Shown one piece after another: positions 39,758 through 49,528 of a stretch of 64,000 nucleotides of DNA; position 1 is the stretch's first letter, and each line of letters begins with the position of its first letter. Under the pieces are notes generated by a model. The model was given only the letters and a program-made list of their open reading frames with translations. It searched no databases and was not told where the DNA came from. The DNA lies in the NCBI RefSeq assembly GCF_964355755.1, contig NC_092675.1, positions 10,741,312 through 10,805,311 of the forward strand, written 5' to 3'. Source of the stretch: Antedon mediterranea. Taxonomy: Eukaryota; Echinodermata; Crinoidea; Comatulida; Antedonidae. Made by a program: the position numbers and the translations under genes.

Positions 39758-40213
39758 TTAAGTGTTATTTTTTGTTTACTTTATGTGTGGAATTTAGTTC
39801 CAACTGAAATTTTTGTTTTATTAATTCACATTTCTTCAAAAATTGCTTGCCTTGTCGAATGTGTAATTTAAAATTTGAAACTGAAAAAATAGCTGGAATT
39901 AGACAATCCTGAACTATGTACTTAACTCAACCCTTGTTGACTTTAATTATTTGAGTTCATGGTATCTAGAACACTAATATTAATATAAAGTTTCATGTCG
40001 CATCTCCCACTTTCTATAAGAAATTATTCATTTTCTAGTAAATTGGTTTGTAATTCCGTTACCAAAAAATTGATAAAGTTTTCCTGTAAGCTAACCAATG
40101 CTTATAAACTTGAGTTACTTTAAATTCTCTTATTAGGTATGCCCATTTACCTATATCAATTACACATTTTGTTTAGTTTCTCTAGTTTTGTAGAAAACTT
40201 GGTAACAGAATTA

Positions 40214-41072
40214 CCGTATATTTCGGTGTATAAGTCGCACCTGTGTATAAGACGCGCCCCCTAACTGAGACTGAGAGTAAAATATCGGTATTTTTTATAT
40301 CGTCGATGTATAAGACGCACCTTATATTTCATCAAAACAATGTTTTTTTAAATTGTAATCAATATTAATTATTGTAATAATATATTTTGTTATATCTACA
40401 ACGGCGTCCTTTATTTAGGTTTTTTCTTACCTAGGCTCGGCCGCGCCCAGCCTCAACAAGTTCTTTCTAACTTGTTATTCATGAGTTTCGCCGCAACATT
40501 GAGTGCATGACCATGTGTGTAACACGATGTACGTGTGTGGGCTAGCAGCCTCGCTCGATCATTTCGAGAGGGCGCACGTTTTAACGGACAATCGTATTCG
40601 ATTAGTATCTATGTATCCGAGAAGTGTGTACGCTAGGTCCATGCTATAATCACCTGGAGAATATACTAGTCGAATACCGTACACCGTGTGGCCACCAAAA
40701 GAAGGGCTTGCGCTGGGGGTACGGCGATCGTGCGTATAACTACTGTATAAATAAATACTATTCCAATCGTACATGTAAACGTTTACAAATGAAATTTTAT
40801 CGGAGCGCCATAATGAACAAATCTTTTCATCATATTTAGTATAACATCATGCTAAAATGACTTGAAAACTAGGCAGAAGCAGGTTGCCGTTACGTTAGTT
40901 AGTTACTGTAGCTAGGCCTAGCCTACTCAGGCCTAGCAAACGAGGTGACGATAGCCTAGGCCTATGTACAATCTGTGTGGTGAGGCATTTATGTTCGGTG
41001 TATAAGACGCACCCTTAATTTAGAGGTCAAATTTGCGTGTCAAACGTGCGACTTATACACCGAAATATACGG
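40214..41072. mobile_element. TA-flanked MITE, copy 3 (complete)
   Basis: Ends CCGTATATTTCGGTGTATAA and its inverse, flanked by TA (40212-40213, 41073-41074). Inserted in a GGTAAC.GAATTAC unit of the 7-kb foldback element. Interior as in copies 1 and 2. No coding capacity. Confidence 0.87.
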
Positions 41073-42655
41073 TACATTTGGTAACGGAATTACATGGGGG
41101 TATAGGTATAAAGTAATGGATCTTAATTCACTATAAATGTCTCTGTAATCATATAAAATTGGTTTTAAGTGAAGGGAATCAACAATTAATTGATTATTTA
41201 TAATAAATCCAATTCCTAGTGGCCAAAACTGTTCCATGGAATCACTTATAGTAGAAATTTAATATTTTGTACACAAAATCACTTAAAACGTTTATAAAAC
41301 ATACTTCCTATGAGCTAACCAATGCTTATAAAAACTTAAATTAATTTATATTATTTCTAATACTAGGCATGCTCAAACCAATATCATTATCAGTAACCAG
41401 TTATGTCTGCTCTAGTTTTTTTTAGAAAGCCTGGGTAACATAATTAAATTTTGGTATAACATAACATAGTATTACATGGTAACGGAATTACATTGGGTTA
41501 TGTATAAAGTATTATACCTTAATTCATTACATATGTCTTAGTACTGTATAAATTGTTTCTAAATGAAGCTAATCAACAATTAATTCATAAATATTAATGA
41601 ATCCAATTCCAAAACAAATCCATAGTACTATATAGAGTCATAGTACAGTATACAGTAGATACTATACTATATTTCCGATCGATGCTAAAATCATTCAAAT
41701 TTATTCCTTATACGGGCACCACTTTGAAGGATCTATCTGAACCAAAGTAGGTTGATGAAGGTTAATACTAATAGTCATAAAGCTGATGACAGTAGTGAAT
41801 AAACTTATATTTAATAATGATTAGTTTGGTGATGGCTGTAGTACAGTGTATACAACAGCTAGTTAGACTTCAATAGTAATACGGACGATCTAAGCTTAAA
41901 ATGGGTAGTTTTAGACACAATTTTAGCCAGGCTCTTGAATATTACAATGAAAATTAAGCTTCACAATTCAATTTGTTAAAATTTTTAAACTTGGAACATT
42001 TTGTTTCTAAATTCTAGTTATAGTGTAGAAGACTTAAATATAGTGGACAGATCATGCATATATTGACTAAGCTCTGTGAACCATAGATAGGCGCATTTTT
42101 TAAATATTATAGTAGGTATCCAACCAATTCATGTGATGATTTTTTATAAAATCTGGTTTAAATGGGCATCAATCATTGTTAAAGTTCCATGAGAACACTA
42201 AAAAACATAGAAAAAATTATTATTTGATGTTCTATTCGAATAAATAATCAGACGTGTAATTCCGTTACCATGTCATGTAATTCCGTTACCAGACAAAACT
42301 AACCAAATGCAGATAAACTATGAAAATATCCGAAGTAAACTTGTATAATAAATTAGCCACATCTTATGTCTACACTCCAATACCAATCATAATCTTCAGT
42401 TGTTTATAGTATTCAGACGGAATCGCATGTTTCAAAATTGAATTACCAATTTTCTGTGTAATTCCGTTACCAAAATAAAAGTTACCAGAATATCAAGACT
42501 TTGTAATTTTTTTTTTAAGTGGACTGTTTTATATTGATAAGTATGTGTACTACACACACGTATCAAATTTATTATTCAAAGCTTACCCAGATCTGGTGGG
42601 TTAGTTAAAAAAGGCCGAAAATCATTGTGAATTCCGTTACCGTGGAATTGCCCAG

Positions 42656-43150
42656 CAAATAATAATAAATTCAGTGTGTGTGACAGTGTATCAATACTAA
42701 GTGGTACATTGTTTGGCGGTTTTGGCACTCCATAGATATTGTTTGTATGTGGCCAATTGCAAAGTTGCCCACGGTTTTATTTCGGTATGAAGCGCCGTCG
42801 CTAGTACGCTGTTTTAATCATATTAGGTTTGATATCAATCGCGTTGTTACTTTGGTTGCGTTAAATGTAGTATACATTATAATGTTTATCCTTAATACAT
42901 ACATAATTTGTGTTTTCCTTTTTATTTTACAGGTTTTAATGGAGTAATGTGCTTTTTGAAAATCAATTTTAAAAAATAGTTCCTTGTTTTGAAAGTTTCT
43001 AAAAAGAAACTGATTTTCGAAAATTTTTAATTTAATATGATTTTAAAATTAGTTACCAAAGCCACAATTACAAATCTTTCTTCAACCTACAAGTGGATAC
43101 CAGCTCATTTTTTAGGATAATATAATAAATGTATTAACGTGATATAGTAG
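42656..43150. other. No gene recognised
   Basis: AT-rich DNA right of the foldback element. A 66-codon frame (42747-42947) has a hydrophobic tail but no start context, homology or splice evidence that would support a gene. Confidence 0.35.
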
Positions 43151-43154
43151 GCCT

Positions 43155-43726
43155 ATATTACTAATAATAGTAAACTGAATGTTTATTAAAGACACAGACG
43201 TAGCCTAAGGTCTCTATAAAATTTCACATATAAATAATTATGTACCTGTACTTTTAACTGACATATGCCAAATAATATTATAATGCAGAGTAACTACGGG
43301 GTTTCTTCGCTGATGAGCTAGAGCATAGTTTAGGCTGAACAGTGAAGTAATTACGTTATAAATAAAATAAATAAACCAAATTAATATCCTCATATCGGGT
43401 GTTTATTTAATTTTAAATTAAACAAGTCAGACGGACGTACAACGAATACACACATGCACATCATTATTTTTACGACATATTTGGTGATATGATGCAATTT
43501 TATAATGGATAATGATGGGATTGCCTTTCCGGGCTTATATATCAAATGTTCATTGTAATAATAATAAACTGAATGTTTATTAATAAAAATTGTTTTACAT
43601 AGTTTAAAGACACAGACGTAGCCTCTCTATAAAATTTCACATTTAAATAATTATGTACCTGTACTTTTAAATGACATATGCCGAAAAATATTTTTATAAT
43701 GCAGAGTAATTACGGGGTTACGCCGC
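43155..43726. repeat. Direct repeats of about 165 bp, 400 bp apart
   Basis: 43155-43311 and 43556-43726 share AAACTGAATGTTTATTAA, GACACAGACGTAGCCT, CTCTATAAAATTTCACAT, AATTATGTACCTGTACTTTT and ATAATGCAGAGTAA. They could be short LTRs of a TRIM-like element or a simple duplication. Confidence 0.75.
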
Positions 43727-43734
43727 TGTTTTTC

Positions 43735-44040
43735 CCCAAACTTTATTTTCAGAGAGACTATGGGGTAGTACCACTAGGGATAAAGATGCAATAAAGCAAA
43801 CATTTTGAAAACATTGTCAAAAATAATCATTTTTAGTCACGCGAAAGTTGTAAACAAGTTACGCCCTCTGTTGGCCGCTTGGCGAATGCACGAAATAAAC
43901 AAGGTTTTCGAAGTAATAAATTAAATATAAAATTACTTTTTTTTAGTAATTTATTATATAATATTATATTAAAATTTTTAATATCAATAAAATACGGATT
44001 GTTAAACACCATTAAAAACTTGATAAATACCAAAAAAAAA
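43735..44040. repeat. Dispersed repeat related to 3060-3390
   Basis: Shares GTTGTAAACAA.TT.CGCC, ATCGTTTTTAG.CACG-type words and AATATCAATAAAATA.G with 3060-3390 in the same orientation. Non-coding. Confidence 0.5.
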
Positions 44041-44165
44041 TGAATTTGGTCTAAAGTGGGATGTTTCGGCCCAAAAGTGGGCCGAATTGTCCCAGGGCCG
44101 AATCGCCCTGGAACCCTTTGTGAGGGCCGACTTTGCGATGGGGCGACTTGACTAGGCTAGCTAGG

Positions 44166-46019
44166 CCGAATACAGATCAATCCGGCCGCGATTCATTCCG
44201 GCCGCAACTATGGAGCGCCCAATGAGTCTTTTACAACCGAGACACGTTTTTGTAGAGAATCAAAATAAACATTAATTAGATGGACATTTGATTATTTGAA
44301 ATAAATATTAATATTTTACATATTGTTATTAACTATAATTAGTAAGTATGGGTACTGGAAAGATAAAGTGTTATAAAAATAAGGTTTTTAACTAATTTTT
44401 AATGTTAATGTAAAGCTATAAAATGTACATAGAAAGAAATTAAATATTGTTATTCAAGCATTAATTAGACGGGTATTTGATTATTTGAAAGGAAAAAGTT
44501 AATTTAAGTTTAGTTTGAAAGAAAAAGCAGTTCCAACTTCTTTGAATGTTAATGAAAAAAGTAAAATTGTTGCTAATATTAATAAATATTCAACTACCTA
44601 GTTCCATTTAAATTCTTTTTTCTTTTAATTCTTTTGATTGGTCACCAAGAATTTGTTATAACACTGAACAGTATAGAAAACGTAGATATGGCCGCTCCAT
44701 ACTAATTTTAAACGGCTACTTTGCACAGGAAGTCGAATTGAATAGCGGCCGGAGTGCATTACATCGCGCTAAACTGATACGGCGGCCGGAGTGAAGCCCG
44801 GCCGTAGTGATCGGCTTCCGCACGCTAGGCCTAGCCCAGCTAGTTAGTTAGGTAGGCTAGTACTATATAGAATAGTAGCATCCAAACAATCAATGCAACA
44901 ACAATGCGATACCAGTAATACTAGACCTAGGCCAAGCCTACCGCTGCTGCTGGCGATACCGGGCTCTAGGCCTAGCCTACTACTACTAGCTAGGCCTAGG
45001 CCCTACTAGGTTAGGTAGCCTACCTAGAGCTAGGCCTCTACTCTAGCCTAGCTAGGTTAGGCGGTAGCCGATCACTCCGGCCGCGCTTCACTCCGGCCGC
45101 CGTATCAGTTTAGCGCGATGTTATGCACTCCGGCCGCTATTCAATTCGACTTCCTGTGCAAAGGGGCCGTTAGTATGGAGCGCCCATATCTACGTTTTCT
45201 ATACTGTTCAGTGTTATAACAAATTCTTGGTGAATTTAAATGGAACTAGTTGAATATTTATTAGCAACAATTTTACTTGTTTCATTAACAATAACATTCA
45301 AAGAAGTTGGAACTGCTTTTTCTTTCAAACTAAACTTAACTTAATTAAATTCAATAATAAAATAATAATCAAATACCCGTCTAATTAATGCTTGAATAAC
45401 AATATTTAATTTCTTTCTATGTACATTTATTTTTATAGCTTTACATTTATTAACATTAAAAATTAGTTAAAACCCTTATTTTTATAACACTTTATCTTGC
45501 CAGTACCCATACTTACTAATTATAGTTAATAACAATATTTACAATATTAATTAATTTATTTCAAATAATCAAATATCCGTCTAATTAATGTTACCTGGAA
45601 TTGTATCAAGAATTAATATATCATTTTTGTACAGTCCAATTTACAATGATTTTATATTTTAATTTATATATGATAAAAATAATATGACATATAGGGTACA
45701 TTGCAATAAATTACATTAATTAATCACATTACAATTAATATACTAGCCTATTACATTGGATAAAACACATAAATTATTTTGTTCTAGCATTAGACCTAAT
45801 TTAAAACACTTGCGATGTTGTTGTGATCCTGAAAGAGAAAAAATATACTGTATTATTACAAATGTTTATTTTGATTCTCTACAAAAAACGTGTCTCGGTT
45901 GTAAAAGACTCATTGGGCGCTCCATAGCTGCGGCCGGAATGAATCGCGGCCGGAATGAATCGCGGCCGGATTTGAAGCGCGGCCGGAGTGAAGCGCGGCC
46001 GGAGTGATCTGTATTCGGT
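44166..46019. mobile_element. 1.85-kb foldback element with CCGGCCGGAGTGA-type boxes
   Basis: The ends CCGAATACAGATCA.TCCGGC are inverse copies. The arms pair almost throughout: CTCATTGGGCGCTCC, AATTAGACGGGTATTTGATT, AAATTAAATATTGTTATTCA, ACTAATTATAGTTAATAACA and TAGCGCGATGT(A/T)AT all have inverse partners. GCGGCCGGAGTGA-like units occur at both outer ends (four in a row at 45945-46003) and again beside the loop (44750-44815, 45070-45140). The loop (about 44825-45065) is rich in GGCCTAG words. The right arm has about 250 bp with no partner (45600-45850). No ORF of note. Confidence 0.85.
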
Positions 46020-46780
46020 TAGGCGGGATCCCTCCAGTCTGGCTAGGCCTAGCTAGGGTACGCCCTAGCTAGGCTATAATTATTATTAGTAATATTACTA
46101 AGTTAGTAACTAACCTGATTAACCATGTCTTGTAGTACTACCTAATATTTAGGCCTCTAGGTCTAGCCTAGGCCTAGAAGCAACAACCTAAGCCTACTTT
46201 TTCTTTCAAATGTAATTCTTCCGCGCGCCAACTAGCCTCCTCCTCTCCTCTCCTCTCTTTTATTCTTTCATCGCGCATATCGTGTGTCGTAGATTCTCTG
46301 ATCTTTTGATTTTTGAAAATTGCTGCTGCCAGCAGACCAACCTCGATATGGTGGGTTACTTTTGCCTCACTACCGAATAGGAAGTCGTAGTCTCGCGTGA
46401 AACAGACTACTGTAATAATGGTTGCTGATTCTATGATTAAAAGTTGGTAAAATATCACAACAAAACAGCGGGTGAATGAAAGGAATTGTATGTGTTTGAA
46501 AATGATATATAAATCTAACTAACTGTGAATCCAAATGGTAAACGAGTGATGGTATTATGACTACTGTAAGGTAATTTAGAGTGATTTAGTTGCCAATTTG
46601 GTACTGTATTTTTCCTCCTGGTGTCTGTCATATTGAAACTGAACATTTATTTTGTTTACCGTTCATTTTTTTACAAATTAATAAATACAGTATATGGCTT
46701 AGAAGTTAAATATATATATATATACATATATCTTTGTTTAATTTTATATACATTATGAATTTCATTGTTTATTATTTACA
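46020..46780. other. FEM1 upstream region or 5-prime intron
   Basis: Begins with GGCCTAGCTAGG-type words (to about 46190), then unique sequence up to the acceptor at 46780. The FEM1 promoter and first exon must lie here or further left; I could not place a donor. Confidence 0.4.
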
Positions 46781-46913
46781 GGTTTTGTTTGGAAACGATC
46801 ATTTATAAATTCGGGTCGTCGTCGTCGGCTCTGGAATTTTACCAAAACGATGACGATTGGAGAGAGACTCATGATATAAATATGCGTTAATTATTTTTGT
46901 AAAATAACTAAAT
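46781..46913 (+). other. FEM1C: FEM1 5-prime UTR part of the coding exon
   Basis: A pyrimidine-rich TTGTTTATTATTTACAG acceptor ends at 46780, followed by 133 bp with an in-frame stop (46905-46907) just before the ATG. This marks the coding exon as preceded by an untranslated exon. Confidence 0.6.
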
Positions 46914-48860
46914 ATGCCTATAAAACGAATGATTCAGGTACAAGAAATGTCCAAGAGTAAATCTATCTCTGTCATAGAAAATCCAGAACACCTAAAAGTG
47001 TTTAAAAATGTCGTTTTTCAGTCTGCTCGTCAAGGAAAGCTGACCACACTGCGAGGCATCCTGGATTCGCTATCGAAGGAGGAAGTGCAATATATTGTGT
47101 CAACAGTAACAGAGAGTACTACACCATTGCTCATGGCCTGTCGCCATGGGCATCTAGATATTGTAAATTATTTTATTGAACAGTGCATCGCTGATTATGA
47201 ACAAGTCGGATCTGTGACTTTTGACGGCGAAACCGTTGATGGAGCTCCGCCACTATGGTGCGCTGCTGCTGCAGGCCATTTTAACATAGTTCAGTCACTA
47301 ATAAAACATGGAGCAGATGTCAATCATACAACATTCTCTAATTCAACACCATTACGTGCAGCATGTTTTGATGGTCACTATGATATTGTAAAGTACCTTG
47401 TGCAACACAAAGCAGATATTGAAGTTGCAAATCGTCATGGTCACACATGTCTCATGATCTCGTGTTATAAAGGTCATTTTAAAATTGCAAAATATCTGCT
47501 GGAGCTTGGAGCAAATGTTAATCGAAAGAGTGTAAAGGGCAATACAGCATTGCATGATTGCGCTGAATCGGGAAGCTTAGAAATAATGAAGCTCCTTTTT
47601 CTGAAATACCATGCAAAAATGGAAAATGATGCATACAATATGACACCTCTTTTAGCTGCAGCAGTTGCAGGTCATAGAAACATTGTTGATTTTCTTGTGT
47701 TAAGATATGAAATTGATAAACTGGAGAAGATTGATGCATTAGAATTAATGGGAGCAACATATATTGATAAGAAGCGTGATGTGCTACAGGCATTAAAATA
47801 CTGGAATCGTGCAATGGAAGAACGTTATAAGGATCCAAGAAAAGTGGTAAAAAAATCAAGACCAGATGATCTTATACCTGCTTATGAATATGCTATAGAA
47901 GCTGAGAGTGCCGATGAACTTGAGAATATTGTGTCAGATGTGGACTTAATGCGAATGCAAGCATTATTAATACGAGAACGAATATTGGGTCCAGCCCATC
48001 CTGACACAACTTACTACATTCGATACCGTGGTGCCGTTTATGCCGATTCTGGAAACTTTGATCGCTGTATACAATTGTGGATGTATGCACTTGACATGCA
48101 ACAGAGTGTACTTGAACCACTTAACCCAATGACCCAAAGTAGTTTGTTGTCATTTGCAGAGCTATTTTCATACATGATGTCAGAACGTAATGGCCAAAGA
48201 GTATATAGTAATTTATCATTTGTTGATATGAAAACTGTTTATCTAAAAGGAGTAAAAGAAATTGAACGTGCAATCACCGTCGTCGGCAAGCCTATGCCAT
48301 TAACAGAAAAAGATATGATGAATTTTAACCGATGTCTGCAGATATTAATGCATCTTATGAACCTTGTTGCAAAGTTGGAGTGTAAGCCAGAAGATGCACA
48401 GGTTATTAAACGTGCCACTTACAAGTTGCTAAAGATTAATCCAAAGGGAATGAATGGTTATGAGCCACTACATTTAGCTGTTGATAAAGACACCTCAGCA
48501 GTTGGTCGCTACCCAGTCTGTTGTTTCCCAGATAAGAATGTTGTTTCACTTTTGATAGATTGTGGCGCGGATTTAAATGCCGTTGACGTCAACAGAAACA
48601 CTCCTCTTCATATTGCAGCCATGTCTCTAAAAGACAATTGCATTGAAGTTATGAAGTTCCTTATAGAATCAGGTACACATATAGATAGTCGCAATTCAAA
48701 CAACAAAACTGCTCTTGAGCTTGTTGAAGGTACATGTGATATATGTCCAATGAACTATGTTACATTAAAATGTTTGGCAGCGAAGGTCATTTTACAGCAT
48801 AACATTCTGTACAAAGGTCATGTACCTTGTAAACTAGAAGGCTTTATTGAATCTCACTGA
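46914..48860 (+). CDS. FEM1C: FEM1 protein (FEM1A/FEM1C type), CUL2 ubiquitin-ligase substrate receptor
   Basis: 648 residues in one exon. N-terminal ankyrin repeats run from about residue 35 to 260 (TPLLMACRHGHLDIVNYFIE, TPLRAACFDGHYDIVKYLV, GNTALHDCAESGSLEIMKLL). A helical middle region follows (ALLIRERILGPAHPDTTYYI, YADSGNFDRCI). A second ankyrin pair lies at about 540-610, then a VHL-box region (TLKCLAAKVILQHNILYKGH) near the C terminus for Elongin/CUL2 binding. FEM1 proteins recognise C-terminal degrons. Asp153 in ACFDGH matches the human FEM1C residue (Asp126) known to bind the terminal arginine of Arg/C-degrons, so that specificity is probably kept. Human FEM1C is about 617 aa; here the extra length is an N-terminal extension of about 28 residues. 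An in-frame TAA just upstream supports the ATG at 46914, though Met6 or Met12 could be used. FEM1A and FEM1C cannot be separated from one sequence. Confidence 0.93.
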   Translation: MPIKRMIQVQEMSKSKSISVIENPEHLKVFKNVVFQSARQGKLTTLRGILDSLSKEEVQYIVSTVTESTTPLLMACRHGHLDIVNYFIEQCIADYEQVGSVTFDGETVDGAPPLWCAAAAGHFNIVQSLIKHGADVNHTTFSNSTPLRAACFDGHYDIVKYLVQHKADIEVANRHGHTCLMISCYKGHFKIAKYLLELGANVNRKSVKGNTALHDCAESGSLEIMKLLFLKYHAKMENDAYNMTPLLAAAVAGHRNIVDFLVLRYEIDKLEKIDALELMGATYIDKKRDVLQALKYWNRAMEERYKDPRKVVKKSRPDDLIPAYEYAIEAESADELENIVSDVDLMRMQALLIRERILGPAHPDTTYYIRYRGAVYADSGNFDRCIQLWMYALDMQQSVLEPLNPMTQSSLLSFAELFSYMMSERNGQRVYSNLSFVDMKTVYLKGVKEIERAITVVGKPMPLTEKDMMNFNRCLQILMHLMNLVAKLECKPEDAQVIKRATYKLLKINPKGMNGYEPLHLAVDKDTSAVGRYPVCCFPDKNVVSLLIDCGADLNAVDVNRNTPLHIAAMSLKDNCIEVMKFLIESGTHIDSRNSNNKTALELVEGTCDICPMNYVTLKCLAAKVILQHNILYKGHVPCKLEGFIESH

Positions 48861-48892
48861 TGTAAGCATTACTTTAATATCATCAAGAAAAA

Positions 48893-49528
48893 TTCGATCT
48901 AAGTCGGCCCTAAACCATCTCGGCCTCCGTCAACTTGGCCTCAAGTTAACTCAGCTCAAAACTAATCGGGTCAAATCGGCCTTAATAAAGTGTGGAACGC
49001 AGAAAGTGCAAACAAATCGAATGGATAAAAAATACTATTCAATATTTCTTCACATTTTTGACAAGAATTCTATCAAAGAATAAAAAATATAAATAATTTT
49101 ACTATTAAACTTTTCTTATACAGTACTAAGCAAAGAACATTTTACAATACAGTAATTAATATCACAGTAATTATAATTAAAGCAGTTATATTTATTTCGA
49201 ATCTACCATACAAGAAAAATAATCACAATAGATTCAGGACGATCCAATAATTCTTGCAAAAAGAATAGCTACAGTAGCTGGGGTCAAGACTAATATTAAT
49301 AATACCACATAGCCCTAGGCTAATAATATATTTACAAAATTAATATTATGACCAGGGCCTCTACCACACAAATTCTATTTCAATAGTTATACTAGTTCTA
49401 CTTTATTAGGGCCGAGTTAACCGATTAGTTTGATGCCGAGTTAACACGAGGCTGAGTTGACGTTGGGCCGACTTGACGCGGAGCTGGCTTGACTTTGGCC
49501 AAGATGGTTTAGGGCCGACTTGATTGAA
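48893..49528. mobile_element. Foldback element B, starting 33 bp after the FEM1 stop
   Basis: The left end TTCGATCTAAGTCGGCCCTA continues AACCATCTCGGCC; the right end read inversely is TTCAATCAAGTCGGCCCTAA followed by ACCATCTTGGCC. It is the same family as element A (1697-2470) but with few tandem units. It supplies AATAAA at 48984-48989 and 49079-49084 in the sense of FEM1. Confidence 0.85.
48984..48989 (+). promoter_or_regulatory. Candidate FEM1 poly(A) signal inside foldback element B
   Basis: First AATAAA after the FEM1 stop, 124 bp downstream. A second is at 49079-49084. Use of either would place the FEM1 mRNA end inside the transposon; more distal signals are possible. Confidence 0.4.

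Larger units (their letters stand above)
35642..42655. mobile_element. 7-kb foldback element with arms of about 1.1 kb
   Basis: Left arm 35642-36745 and right arm 41593-42655 are inverse copies, about 85-90 percent alike by eye. The ends are GGGCAATTCCACG and CGTGGAATTGCCC. Matched internal words include AATTTGAATGATTTTAGCAT, ATGGATTTGTTTTGGAATTG, TTTACTTCGGATATTTTCAT and CAACTGAAGATTATGATTGG. The word GGTAACGGAATTAC or its inverse recurs at least ten times: five in the left arm, then near 40052, 41089, 41478, 42257, 42280, 42458 and 42625. The 4.8-kb loop has no long ORF and carries two later insertions. The left end lies about 200 bp upstream of CCDC171 coding exon 1. Confidence 0.82.

Noticed and set aside
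47518-47859. Antisense ORFs within FEM1
   Set aside because: Shadows of the conserved sense coding sequence.
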